A stretch of 64,000 nt of DNA from Annona cherimola. Its lineage: Eukaryota; Streptophyta; Magnoliopsida; Magnoliales; Annonaceae. Below are positions 47,046-59,272 of the stretch, piece after piece. The notes under the pieces are model-generated. The model had not been told where the DNA came from and searched no databases. It worked only from the letters and a program-made list of their open reading frames with translations. The translations under genes were made by a program, and so were the position numbers. Where the stretch lies: positions 6,909,579-6,973,578 of the forward strand of contig CM059975.1 in assembly GCA_030490835.1 (NCBI GenBank). The letters are read 5' to 3'. Numbering within the stretch: position 1 is the stretch's first letter; every line of letters starts with the position of its first letter.

Positions 47046-47420
47046 CTATAAATCTTGGTGGACAGTCCCACCACTTGTCGTATATTTTGCATGAATAAAT
47101 AAAGCATAATTATCTAGGAGGTGAGCAATCATATTACCATTCCGCAGTACGTGATGGAATGAGATCGAATCCAGCAACTGGACGATAGCTTTGATAGCTT
47201 GGACCACAATTCCAACCGAGGATAACACAGTCCAAGCATCGATCAAGAAGCTAATCAGTGTTAAAGAGTTACTTCCATCTAAAGCTGCCCTACTTCCATT
47301 TCCGCACCGAATGAAATCCCAAGCTGAAATTCCGTGGCTTCCATTAGAATAGCATCAATGATGCCCCTCTTTTCCAACATTTAACAAGTAGGAATTTCCT
47401 TGAGGAATCCCTCGATACAT
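47046..47420 (-). pseudogene. L1-type LINE RNase H fragment, minus strand
   Basis: Minus-strand peptides AILMEATEFQLGISFG (upstream, other frame) and SISFHHVLRNGNMIAHLLDNYA fit the start and end of the RVT_3 RNase H domain of plant L1 LINEs, with frameshifts between. It is a decayed copy. The fragment at 47966-48160 is probably part of the same insertion. Confidence 0.65.
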
Positions 47421-47538
47421 CTTGAAAAACCTCAATCCCTTTCTACATTACGACACCCATCCACATTTATTTAAAGCCACCTCTGCAAGATGTCTCCCAT
47501 CTGGACATCAAACCACGATCAAGAAGACAAGAATTCGA

Positions 47539-47740
47539 GCCCAACGCCGTAGTGCAGTTGGTGCTCACCTCTGGCAGTATGCCAGGATGTCCCGGTTTCG
47601 ATCTGGGCTTGGGAGCATGGTCTCCCATTTTCAGGAGGCGTTGCCCTGTGGGAATGCTTTAGTTTACATTTGAGGAAAAACATTGAGAAAAAAATACAAA
47701 TAAGATGAAAAGAGTTGTAATATATGTGACATCAAAAAAA
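47539..47740 (+). mobile_element. SINE with 18-bp target duplication
   Basis: A 202-bp insert flanked by perfect 18-bp direct repeats AAGAAGACAAGAATTCGA (47521-47538, 47741-47758). The 5' part has a box-A-like TAGTGCAGTTGG and, about 45 bp on, a box-B-like GGTTTCGATCTGG, as in tRNA-derived SINEs. The 3' end is A-rich with a final run of A. It is inserted into, or next to, L1 remnants. The exact long duplications suggest a fairly recent insertion. Confidence 0.9.
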
Positions 47741-47965
47741 AAGAAGACAAGAATTCGATAGAAGATTTGCCTTCTTGATGTGAACTAGGTAATATTTGCA
47801 CCATTTCCCAATGTTAGCAAACTCTCATTGTGTCTCTTCTTCCATGATTTGGTTCATCAAAGTCCAAACCCTCCAACGCAAGAAACATAACCAGCCCCAT
47901 CTCCCCCGAAGCCGTAAGCAAAAGTCTGAAAATGCATTTGATGACATCTGCCACTCTATCACAAA

Positions 47966-48160
47966 TTATGAATAGGTTTTGTGTCTTACAATGAATTCCT
48001 TCAAAACAGGTAAAGGATGTCCAGCACGATACCTCTTGTAGCCAGGTTCATCTTTGTTGGCAAAGCATGAAAAATTCTTCGCCCAAAGATATGAATCTTT
48101 TTGGGGGAATTTGGTTTTCCAGATAGCTTTAAAAACATCCCTATCCGGAACTCCATTCAA
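47966..48160 (-). pseudogene. Possible L1-type zinc-binding RT tail (zf-RVT-like), minus strand
   Basis: The minus frame reads AIWKTKFPQKDSYLWAKNF, similar to the WKxKxPxKxxxFxW start of the zf-RVT region that lies upstream of RNase H in plant L1 elements. Its position and strand agree with the RNase H fragment at 47046-47420. It is short and decayed, so the call is uncertain. Confidence 0.45.
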
Positions 48161-48249
48161 ATCACGCCCAGTGCCAACTTTTCTCTGTCCTCCTCATGGG
48201 TATAGACCACATTAATTGTTCCCTAACCATTTCACTAACAATAGCAATA

Positions 48250-49660
48250 ATCTAGTCCCTCCATGTTTTTGGCCTATGGTTGATAGATTTGCTAATGTTA
48301 TTTTGGTTGCACTTCATGTACAAAAAATATTTACATTTAATCAAATGTCACAACTGAAAAGCAACTAATAATTTATAATTAAATATTTTAATTTTAGTCA
48401 AAATACATCTCATGTAACTAAATATACATCATATGCAACTGAAAAAATTAGCTACGGTAAGTGAAATTTGTTGTGTGTATGTCCATTTGCAAATGATTTT
48501 ATTTTATTTTATTTTATTTTTAGCATGTATAAGTTTTCTAACAACATAATTCTTGACATCTTAAATAAATGCGTAGTGAATAATGTTGTAGAAGAATAGG
48601 TTGCAGTTGGATTCTATGGAACAAGTTGTATAACTTGTATTGAATAATCTTCCGTCAATTAATTTCAGCCTATGTTACTACTAGTTGCATAGATTCTTAT
48701 GTTACTACTATGTTAATTACATCATACATGAAGAAGAAAAGAAGGGGAGAAAATTTTCCCCTCTTTTCTAATGTAATAATATTTCATATTAGCATCTACT
48801 ACACACATTTTGATACAGTTGGATATCATAACTATTTAACTATTATACTTTTTTGTTATTGCATCTGTATTTTAATAATTTTCACATTTTTCATATAATT
48901 ATCTTATTCATTTTACCTTTATTTTTCTTTCTCCTAATCATCACCCCTATCATATATATTTACTCTACATCTGAGTATTTCTTCAATATAACCAATTGTA
49001 ATATACGAGTGGTTGTATTTTTTAATTTTTTGATGTTTTATCTTAAATGTAATCCATCTATCATATTTTACTGCATTTATATTGAATGAAATGAAAAATC
49101 ATATTAATTGTATTTGTATATAATCCATAACAAGTGTAAATGCATTAGGTTACTTATAAGTACATTTTTTAAAAAATTACTAATTATAAAAATGTTCAAT
49201 TTACTTAATTGTGTTTATATAAGCTAAATAAATAGTTTTGAACATAATAGATGGATTCGATGTGAAAAATATAGAAATTAAGTGGCTGTAAAATACAATC
49301 AATTGTATAAAAATATTTCTTCTCCATATCACTCTCTTATTTTGTGAAAATTTTTCTATCCCGATTTTTTTACTTTATTTTTTTAACCTGCCAAATGGAC
49401 CCTAAGTTGAAAAGAGTCACATAACCAAGTTTTTAAGAAATAGTTAGGTACAACAAATCAATAGACCGATTCGTTCAACTCGTGCAGCAAGATCGGTCCC
49501 AGCCGTAAGGCCCGTAATCCGTAAGTTTTGCATGCTGCCAAGATCAATCTCAATCAGGATCCGTGCTTCGTACCGTGATGCGAACAACTCAGATTATTCG
49601 GACAAAGCACTTACACCTCTTGGATACACCATTGTCCTGCTGAGATTTATAGGTATTCAT
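48250..49660. other. Intergenic, AT-rich, no gene recognised
   Basis: CACTA-like subterminal words lie at 48300-48470, and there is a TTTTA tract at 48498-48525. The remainder is AT-rich with short chance open frames. Confidence 0.4.
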
Positions 49661-49680
49661 GCAGTTACTGATCATCCAAC

Positions 49681-49787
49681 CCATGGATTAGCAAGCCCCC
49701 AAAATCTTGACCCATGGATTAGCAAGCCCCCAAAATCTTGGATTTTTTGCTGGATCTCTCTGGATCTCTCTCTCCAGCAAAAAATCC
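49681..49787 (+). repeat. 30-bp tandem duplication followed by a 15-bp hairpin
   Basis: CCATGGATTAGCAAGCCCCC plus AAAATCTTG is present twice in tandem (49681-49740). It runs straight into a perfect inverted repeat GGATTTTTTGCTGGA (49740-49754) / TCCAGCAAAAAATCC (49773-49787), with an 18-nt CT-rich loop. Confidence 0.8.
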
Positions 49788-50758
49788 GAAACGTTATAAT
49801 TAAACTGCATGACTAGATAATCCAACTGCATCTAACATATATAACGAGATTCAGCAAAATCTCTAAAACTTTATACAAAATAATTGAACTCTTAAATTTT
49901 ACGTTGTGATTGGAACGGATTTTTGGTTTATTAATGTATATGTCATATCTTTCTCTGGTACAGTATTATTTTACGAAAATTCGAGTCAACCACCTTGCTA
50001 ATTGGGTGACTTATTACTTAAAACGCTATATACTATTTCAATAAGAAATCTACCTTGGCCTTATAATAATTGAAAACAATTCAATTTTACATAGAAATTG
50101 AATAATTTAATTTTCGATGAACAAAATATACACATATGAGATTAAGTATAATTAATGCATAATTGGTGTAGATCTTCTTGACATGTAATATAAAAATCAA
50201 AAGCGTAGACCAAGTACCCAAGTCCACTTTTTTTTTTTTTTTTAGAAGTACACTTGAACGAACTTATTTTCCTATTACGAAAGCATTCAATAAATGATGA
50301 AAATCCGAGTGAGGGGGAAAAAAAGAAAGGGAGATGATATCATTCCATTTTGGCCCATGTAGACAAATAATGGTATGAAATTTACTTAACCATTGCATTT
50401 AGAATGACTTATCTAATTAGCAAATTGAACTTCATGTAAAATAAAATTGTTTAATTTATATATCCATCTAAAAGTTGATAATTGAACTTCACCTCAAACA
50501 AGTATAGGTTCTATTTGGCTTGGCAATATGAATATCGCATCGTGTGCATTATTTAAAAGCTTCGATTTCTAGTCGAAGAATTTCACACTTATTTAGGACT
50601 TTTTAAAGCAAATCATTTGAATTTTAATAGATAAGTCTTGCTAAACATTATCAATGAGTAGAGTAATTCTATGTTTTTTATGCCAAATAAGTGGGGCCAA
50701 ACAGGCCCATAGTCTATTTAAGACTTTGACGGAGATGATTCATACACAATACTATAAG
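49788..50758. other. Intergenic, nothing recognised
   Basis: AT-rich, with a T run at 50229-50243. No open frame or element boundary was seen. Confidence 0.4.
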
Positions 50759-50770
50759 GAACAAATAAAA

Positions 50771-50866
50771 TGTTGCCTCTTAGATGCCCAGGTGGTAGAA
50801 ACTCCAAGGTGCGTGAGACTCAGGTGATGCTTGCCTTTCGAAAACAAAAAAAAAAAAAAAAAAACA
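50771..50866 (+). mobile_element. Short A-tailed retroposon, 12-bp target duplication
   Basis: Direct repeats GAACAAATAAAA at 50759-50770 and 50867-50878 flank about 75 bp of body (with AGATGCCCAGGTGGTAG and AGACTCAGGTGATGC) and a tail of about 20 A. It is shaped like a SINE, or a 5'-truncated one. A weak box-A-like word is present; box B is not clear. Confidence 0.75.
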
Positions 50867-51077
50867 GAACAAATAAAACGAGGCAACTGAATTTTGAGTT
50901 AGTCATCTGGAAGGGCCCAAAATTGGGGCCGGGGTGACACCATTATAAAAAAAAAAAACAAAAACACTAAACTCACATGCGTCTTTTCCGACCATCAAAG
51001 ACAGCATCCAACAGTGTTCGTGCGGATGGGGAAATGGGAGCAGGTGAATCATGAAGCGAGCCACAACCAACGAATTC

Positions 51078-51145
51078 ATCTACTGGAGATGACATTTGCC
51101 CAAGCTAGGCAAACAGGAGAATCTACTGGAGATGACATTGGCCCG
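51078..51145 (+). repeat. Short tandem duplication
   Basis: ATCTACTGGAGATGACATT followed by TGCCC or GGCCC occurs twice, 43 bp apart, in a moderately GC-rich stretch (51000-51300). No protein is recognised there. Confidence 0.7.
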
Positions 51146-51347
51146 CTAAAATTTTGTCTTTGGTGGGTGGCAAGAAGATTTAGCGCACCACACGGATACG
51201 GCCCACGTGGGATGGAAATCGAGCATGCTCATGCAGTGCAATGATTGGGATATAATATGGGGAGCAGTTGGTGCCCTTATCTCATCCACTTACTCACAAA
51301 GAGCAGTAGCAGCAGCACGACTGCAGACAAGGGCTTTAAACCTGAAT

Positions 51348-52065
51348 TAAGGGTGCAACTCGGGCTAATGAAACTCGGGTTCATCTCGACCATAATCCTA
51401 ACACTATTTATAAAACATCAACCCTAACTCTAACCCTAACCCTATTTGTAAAACCTTAACCCTAATCCTATTTTTGAAAATCGGGTTCGGGTTGAGTTTC
51501 GGGTTGGAATTTATGTTGATGAATTTACATTTTATTTAAAATGATAAGTTTAGAATTTCATATGAATAAATAATAATAACAAATTATGTAGGTAAACATA
51601 ATAATATATAATCAAACTACATATTTTTTAAAATAGTAATGTAAAGAATATTTCTAGAAAAAATTTAACATCAAAACTAAGATAAAGAAAAAAAATTAAT
51701 AAGTGTAAAAATAAATGATAGAAATAAAAGATAAATATAAATGAAATAATATACTTTATTTACAATAAAATTACAATATGCCAAATATGTATTCAAATAT
51801 AGATATAATAACATAAAATATGAAGAATATAAAGAAATATTGTTTAAATAGTATGTATATAATATATTTTATAATAACTATAAAATAGAAATTCGGGCTC
51901 GGGTTCTTCGGGTTCACTTGAACCCTAACCATATCATTTTTACAAATCGGGTTCATTGGGTTCGGATTTTGCAGACCCGGGTTATGGAAAATAAGTTCCA
52001 GTACCGCCCAAAATCGGGTTCGGCGGGCCAAGCTCGAGCTCAACCCGGCTCAAGTTGCACCCCTA
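51348..52065. mobile_element. Non-autonomous hAT-like element (TAGGGGTGCAACT ends)
   Basis: The left end TAAGGGTGCAACTCGGGCT and the right end, on the other strand TAGGGGTGCAACTTGAGCC, are inverted repeats. The 8-bp flanks ACCTGAAT (51340-51347) and ACCTCGAT (52066-52073) agree at 6 of 8 positions, fitting an old hAT duplication. Near the ends are many CGGGTT/AACCCG words. The core is AT-rich and shared with 1665-2275. At 51420-51445 it has CCCTAA repeats. It is 718 bp, with no transposase. Confidence 0.75.
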
Positions 52066-52403
52066 ACCTCGATGATATGATGATTCCCGTGACTCGAAAG
52101 GGGGAGTGGTTGGACGGAGTTAAATGGTCCACCCAACGAAGCGTGAAAAAAATTAATAGATCGTTATTAAAACCGTGGTGGGAGCAGGGCCCGCCAACAT
52201 GGCATGCATTCACGTGCTGTCGCTGCTGCCTCTGTGCTGCTCGTTCCGTCCGTCTCTCAATAATAATTTATTATTACTGAGGAGGGAGCAAAGCCACGAG
52301 GGCTGCTTGTTTTCGGGAAAAACAAAAAAAAAAAAAAAAAAAAAAAAGCCACGAGGGCTGCGTACCACCTCGGCCATCTGACTCCTTACGCTCCTTCCCA
52401 CCC

Positions 52404-53622
52404 AGAGGTGCAACTTATCGGAACCCAATCGTATGCACCCGGGTGCATTCAGCCTCAATGCACCCGGGTGCACTGCACCTATTTTTTTTTATTTTTTTTG
52501 AAATTTTTTTCATACAATGGTTAATCTAGGTTTATTTAACATATGTATCAATTTTTACTATTTTTGGAGATTTTTAAATATTTTTTTTAGATTTTTAAAA
52601 ATCAGTGGCCACTGATTTTTAAAAATCTAAAAAAAATATCTAAAAGTCTCCAAAAATAGTAAAAATTGATACATATGTTAAATAAACTTATATTAACAGC
52701 TTCATGAAAAAATTTTCAAAAAAAAATAAGAGGCTGAATGCACCCGGGTGCATACGATCGGGCTCCCAACTTATCAGCCCATCGGTCTGAACCTGCCCGA
52801 CTTAAAACTAAATTTAGATTTTATTTTTAAGATTTTTTCAAGTTTGGCCATGTTTCAGTATGAGCTAAGATAACTCAAAATTAACACCGGGTTTACATTA
52901 ACCTGGTACTAAAACTCAACCCAGTTTGAACCAACATTCCCTCTAATTTATTAAAATAATTATATTTATTTATGCATTAAGCATTTTAACTATAGTTATA
53001 ATAAAAAATTTTCCATGTAATCATAACCTAATTAAACTTTAAAACGTTTATTATAAAACCTAAATTTTATTTACATTTGTCCATAAAAGTTGAATCTATT
53101 GCATTTATGTTAATTTTATTTACAAATAATAAAAAATATATCAATTCTTTAAAATTGTTGCACACATATCAATTAACCATGAGATATATGAGTTTCAATT
53201 TTATTAAACTTCAGGTAGTGATTTCATGTAATCTCGTTTATTTTTCATACCTTGATTGTTAATGGATAAATTTATTACATTCATTGTACTTAGAATTATC
53301 TTTTAATTAGAAGTTCAACTTTCATTAAAATCAAAGATATCATAAGTTATACAAATATATTCACGTTCAAATGCAATAATATTCAAAAAATTCGTTATCA
53401 TTATATTCAAAAAATTCGTTATTTATATCAGTAATTATAACTTCTACTAGTTTGAAGCGACTCGAATTCTAACGCGAAACTAAGACCAAAACTAATTTCA
53501 ACTTGATCTGAATTTGATCCGAACTTAAATTTTAATATTAGGATTTATGTTCACCTAAACCTGATAGACTCACGATTTGGATTCACCTCAATTCAGTATA
53601 ACCCAATCCAAGTTGCACCTCT
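52404..53622. mobile_element. hAT-like element split by a Mutator-like insertion
   Basis: The left end AGAGGTGCAACTTATC and the right end, on the other strand AGAGGTGCAACTTGGATTG, have the same GGTGCAACTT core as the 51348 element. Inside are words such as CGGGTTTACATTAACCTGG and AACCCAATCC near the ends. A 347-bp palindromic element plus its 9-bp duplicate interrupts the left end after 16 bp. No clear 8-bp outer duplication was seen, so the outer ends are approximate. Confidence 0.55.
52420..52766. mobile_element. Mutator-like foldback MITE, 9-bp target duplication
   Basis: A perfect 9-bp duplication CAACTTATC lies at 52411-52419 and 52767-52775. The left arm GGAACCCAATCGTATGCACC mirrors the right arm GGAGCCCGATCGTATGCACC (other strand). 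The GCACCCGGGTGCA motif and the interior (TTAAAAATCAGTGGCCACTGATTTTTAA centre) are also mirrored. Nearly the whole 347 bp is one hairpin. It is a close relative of 61086-61494. Confidence 0.88.
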
Positions 53623-56600
53623 CTCACTTGCACAAGCCCCTCATACCGGTCTTATGATCTTGTCTCCTAATCTGCTTAGATCGTCGAGAACATCTCATTG
53701 CGAGTGCATTGCCGTCCAGTATGGATTCGGGCTTCAATAGGAACTCGTCTGTGAGAACTCTTTCAAAAAATAAGATTTCTTTAAAAAATCAAATCGTACA
53801 ATAAATTCAAAATATAATTTTGACAGTTGATAGTAAAAATTATAAAAATCAGATTATCGTAATTAATAAAAATATCATTCAAGAATTTCAATGATGGATG
53901 TTGTTTTAGATATAAATAATACATATGATTCAATTTATACAATCCAAAACGTCATATATACGTATTTTAAGTTAAATAAGTATAACAAAGTCTTTCCATG
54001 TTACTAAAATTATGTTACGTTAATTTTACGAGATAAATTTATGTTATTTTATAATTTTTGCTTATTTAATATTATATTAATTTCTATGAATTTTATTATT
54101 AACGGTTAAAATAATACTCTAAATATAATGTATGGTTTGATTTTCGAAAATTAACTGAAAAATATAATTTTTAAAAGAGTTCCAGTTCCGACGGAAGTCC
54201 GTCTCTCCAGTATCCACCCCAACCGAACGGCCTTGATCTCTTCTGCCGACGTCGGAAGAGTCGGCGGAAATGCAGGAAGCCAACGAATCCGTGCCGCGGT
54301 AGCTGGCGAACATCTGCCGTCCTTTGGTCTGAATTTTGGTGGCCAAAGATAAGCAATACGACGCACAGCCCAAAAGAACTTCTCATGAATGTCACAGCTC
54401 AATTTAATTTCCTTCGTGCGTGCCTTAAAAAAAAAAAATGCCTACACATACACCGGGAAATCATTTTTAAGGGTTCATTGGGTGGGAAACAGTAGATTTT
54501 TTTTAAAAAAGGTGAGGGTAATGTAATATAATAAGGATAATATTAATAACAAACTTTTAATAATGCAAAAACTTGTTATTATATGTATTAATTTACACTA
54601 TAATATCGTTATAACTAAATCATATATGTCCATCACGATGACGTTTTTTAATTTGTCACTAAAAGTAAAAGTTACTTTTCGCGATTTCCATCATATTATC
54701 ATTGTTAATTACAAGCTAAATAGAGCCCTTTGTGATAAAAAAAATATATTGTTTTTGATTGGACCACCTACTTTGAATGATTGCGTACCTAACATAAGCG
54801 TACTTCAGGATAAGGGCAATAGGGTCACTGTCTTTACTGAATTTAAAATCTTAGATATTCCTACCCTATACTTAATACACACTTGTATCGGCCACTTGAT
54901 CATCTAAGCAGTGAATTATGAAAAAATGTTTAGCGTCGCTAAAAGTGTGTCACAAATTGTTAATTTTGTTGTAGTATAAAATGAAAATAACTGATAATTG
55001 CATTAGAAAAAGATTGAAAAATAAAGATAAAAATAAAAAAAATAGGATAGTTAAAGTAGCTAAAAAAATGATCGGAATATTGTGCACATGTCATGGGTCA
55101 CTTTTTTATTAATTTTAATCAGGTAACATCGATCTTGTAAGGAACTTAACGACCACACTTGAGCATCGAGCTTCAGTCTCGTAATGTTATGCAGACCCTG
55201 AATCTCTTACGTCCCTGCCTTCACTATTGATAGCGAGGCCTTGACACTGTTGTTTCTTAAATGATGTGTGTTCAACTCCTTGCTTCACATGATTTTTGAA
55301 AACCACTCAAATTGACACTTACCCTACTCATGGGACCACCTGGGAGGATTTGTAGATATAAGGCTAGTCAAGCGACTACATTCGGTTGCTCTCTGATCCA
55401 ATTGTTATAAAGAGAATGTTAGAACTTAGAACCTACAAAGCCACTCTACTAAACCATCGTTTTTGACAAAATTGTTTCCTGTCGTTAAATATTTCACCCA
55501 TAATGAGGTTCACCCTATATTTTGTACTTAAAGGCTTCGATTTGTATCACTTGTGTAAAAGAAACCATATAAGGAACACTTAGAAATAGTGAAGAGGTTT
55601 CCTCAAAAAAAGAAATAGAGAAAATGTATGCAAGCGGGAGCATTTAGTCTCCTTTTTAATAACAGGAGTATGTGGTCCCTGGCATGGAAGCAGGAGCTGT
55701 TTGTCACTCATGTAAATGAGTAAAAATTTATTATCTTCCGTATAAGATTTGAGCTTAATTGCAATATCAAATGAGATTCAATATTTTACATTCAACTAAT
55801 AAAAAAATAGAGGGCGGATTACACCATGGAATTTCTGAAGCCCTATGTAATGCGTGGATTTGCAACAGCCATTTGGGCAGGAACGCTGCAGAAAGGTAAC
55901 GGACACGCAGTAGAAGGGAAATCGAAGACGTGGCCAGAATACGTCCAAGAGGAAGATGCATTCTCCATTTGGAATGATTCTTTAGATTATTGGCGAGGAT
56001 ATGTCCATGAAATCCGCACCGGATTTCAGCGAAGGAACGTCCACATACCCCATGTGTAAATATCCTATTATGAATAAATAAAAGGATAGTTACTTAAATA
56101 TGCCGTGTAAAACTTCTACTTGCTCTGAATATTACACCCTAATATCATTTTCCCATTGTCCTCTGTCCTCTCGTATAACTTGTAAAGCTACAGCTATCAC
56201 TCCATAAGGGGACATCTTATATTGTTTCATTTACACAGCAAAATAACTATTTTCCATGGTTCCTCAAGAGGGCCTTGAGCCTTAAAAGACCTTTTCTATG
56301 TTAGAAAAAATCTCGTGGTGACCGATGATTACGCATTTCGAGACTCATCAATACCATTAAGCTTAATTTTTTTTTTTTTATTACCACAGCAATTTAACAT
56401 TCGCCTATATTAGACTTACACAATAGGCGATGGAACTTGTCTCGATTCTGGAAGCCTCCCCAACCACCAGAATATTATCTCTCTGCCACAAAAATTTGGT
56501 TGGTCTGATAAGTCTAAGAAGTAATCTGCTGATGTTAATTTGGACTAGAGTCGTGACGCTTTCCAAGTAAGATTTTTACTTTATTTTATTTTATAGTTGG

Positions 56601-59003
56601 ACGCCGAAAAGGAAGGGGAACAAACCAAAGAAGAAGATATAAAAGATAATTTTCCACAGACATATATCTCACATGCTTAATTATAACATTATATAGTAAA
56701 TCACATCGAAATCATCACCAGCCATTGAAGCTGAACGATCGAAAATCCGCCAGATAAGTGTCAGGTTCCAAAGTAAGCACATTTCTTTCCACTCATGCTA
56801 CAAAATGGGTGAGTTTTTTTTTTTAATTAACTAAATGGGTGAAATATGGTTACATGAAATTGATAGATTGGCTAGAAAATTCGACCAATTCTTCACAGGC
56901 ATAAGATAACCTACCGCGCCAGTAGATGAGCCAGCTAGGAAATCCTCCTAGTCATTTCTACCAGGTTAGCAAGCAATATTTTAGGCTTGTCTGGCAATAA
57001 AAAGAAAAGGAAGAAATCCCTTAATAGTTTTTTTTGGTTAAAAACTATCTTTCTTAGTATTTAATATATATGATATTTAGCTTTAGCTACGTAAAAGTTT
57101 ATTAGTTGTATTTTCTGTTATCATGTCTTTCTTTTTATAGGAGCTATATATTTGATATTTGGTCCTTGTGATAATAACAAGTAGCTTGGTATACTTTTTT
57201 GTTCCAACAAGCTACGCATGCGTCCATCTTAACTGAAATAATTAAAACTGAACTCATGACATCTAAAAGGAGACCTTAAGTATTTTTTTCATTGTGATTT
57301 TGGTTCATATATAGTACCATATGCATTCATAAAGTTTTAGCAAAAGCACGATTCTGAATTTCCTAAAAACGGACTATCATTTTATATAACGATTTTTTCT
57401 CCTATCTTCTTATATAATTTCTTAACTTAAACTAACAAGATCGCTTTTCTATAACAATTAATGATATGAAAAGTAACATTTTTTACCCTTTTTATATTAT
57501 TTTTGTACTATTTTTTGTGGTTTAAAAGCTGTACTTATTGTTATTATTCTTGTTTAATTTTCAGTAATTAACAAAATTTTGTGTCTATTGATCATCACCC
57601 TCCATATCGCCTCGTATAATTATCTCTTTTTTCTTTTTTCTTATTGTCTTTTCCTTACTTTTGTTATCATCATCATATTTGCAAGGCAATGATTAATTTT
57701 AACTTTATCGTTTTGTTTTTTATCGTAACACTCTTTCACAGCATATTATTCTTTCTTTTTCCAATTACTGCTTAGTATTTTTTTTCTTTTTATCTTTTCC
57801 TCTCCTCTGTCTTAAAAAGCATAACGCTGGTGGATATATAAACAATTATTGCCTACACGAGCACATCCATTGGCAAACCCGCTAAAGGGTTTGGAATTTA
57901 TTAGAAATGATATAAAAGAAAAAAATTTGATAAAATGGTAGTTTTCAATGTGTTCCGACAGCACACAACCTGGATATCTCGATTATCAAAACTGGTGCGG
58001 GTAGACTCCCGATGTTTTGTAATCTACAATACGGTTCATTACGTCAATTACGAATCTATCGTGAATTGTTTTTTTTTTTTTTTTTTTGGATGAAGAATCT
58101 ATCATGAAGTTGACAAGAGATAAAAATGATAGATCAAAACCATTCATTTGATGGAGCCTGCATCATATTTCGATATATTCTTTGCACAAGTACAGATGAT
58201 TTTCAAAAAAAGAAAAGAAAAAAATCGTTATGTCATGTGAATAGAATGTTTTCCGGGGATGTTAATACCATTCTAGCTGTATCGTGATGCACTGAACCAT
58301 TTGTGAGGTTTGGTAATTAAAAAGCAAGCTTAGACATAAAGAACTAAGTACCATGTAAAGAAGTGGAATCGTTGGGAATGTAGGGCAGCGAACGTCCAGT
58401 GTCACATAGTTAAAGAATTCAAGCCCTGTTCTCATAAATGCTAGACAGAGCAGGGAATCTCAAAAACTCAAACCGTATCGGTACGTACTCATTTATGTAT
58501 CTGGACCCAACTGGCAGAGGTAGCTGGTATCGTGCAACTAATAAGGAATTTATTTTTCTTCAAAAAAATAATTACTTTATTTTAGCAATTTTTCTTGTAG
58601 ACTTTCATAAAAAGAGGCTACAAGAGTTGATCTACAAATTCTTTTATCAAAAAAAAAAAAGAGTTGATCTACAAATTAAGACAAATTTAGAAATATCAAA
58701 AATAAAAAAAATGTCTACATGTGGCTAGATTTTATGTTAAGGAAGACCGGTACTGTTGCCAGTAAATATCTAAATTTTCAGTTGACGTGTCATGAAATTT
58801 TGACTAGATTCATCATCCACGGCATTAAACTCATGTTGCCAGAACCTTATCACGACTACTATAACATAGGGATCCGTGACACGCTTGAAATGACTGGATC
58901 CATGGTCCAGAAAAGTTACTCAAAAGAAATGGATGTCTTGTAAAGGTTTTTTTTTTTCTTTAACGTGTCTTTACGTGTTACACCCTTTTTCAGATGATAT
59001 TTT
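53623..59003. other. Intergenic, no gene recognised
   Basis: A GC-richer island lies at 54185-54400 with overlapping minus-strand open frames (54119-54402). A plus-strand open frame runs 55826-56059. Neither shows a domain I recognise. 54478-54560 begins like a MITE but has no defined end. TTTTGTTGTAGTA near 54964-54976 resembles a mutated CACTA 3' end. T and A runs occur at 56369, 58069 and 58652. Otherwise it is AT-rich DNA. Confidence 0.4.
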
Positions 59004-59272
59004 GGGTGTGTTTAGTAACCAATAAAATTTTTGATGAAAAATTTTAGAAAGTAAAAGTTATCAAGTAACGTGATATGATAGGGGTAATGATGAGTAGTAA
59101 AGAAAATAAAGTTAAAATAGATAGATTAGTTGTGTAGAAATGATTGAAAAGTGAGGTAGTTATATAAAAAAATATGAAAAAATAATTAAAAAATATGATA
59201 ACGGTAGAGAATGAAAATTTTTAAATTAAAAAGTTTTAACTTTATATTTTCTATTAATTGTCAAACACACTC
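59004..59272. mobile_element. MITE of the GGGTGTGTTTGG family
   Basis: The ends are GGGTGTGTTTAG and TCAAACACACTC, with flanks TTT and TAT (2 of 3). The interior is very close to the copy at 9713-9993 (GTGATATGATAGGGGTAATGATGAGTAGTAAAG-type core). 269 bp. Confidence 0.8.

Noticed and set aside
51420..51480. Interstitial telomere sequence
   Set aside because: Only about three to four CCCTAA-like units occur, inside a hAT-like element rich in similar words. This is not evidence of a chromosome end or fusion.
54964..54976. CACTA 3' terminus (TTTTGTTGTAGTA)
   Set aside because: The final base is wrong for the TGTAGTG consensus, and no matching 5' end or duplication was found.
55826..56059. 77-codon open frame as a gene
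   Set aside because: It has a reasonable composition but no recognised domain, intron signals or homologue. It is noted only as a possible fragment.
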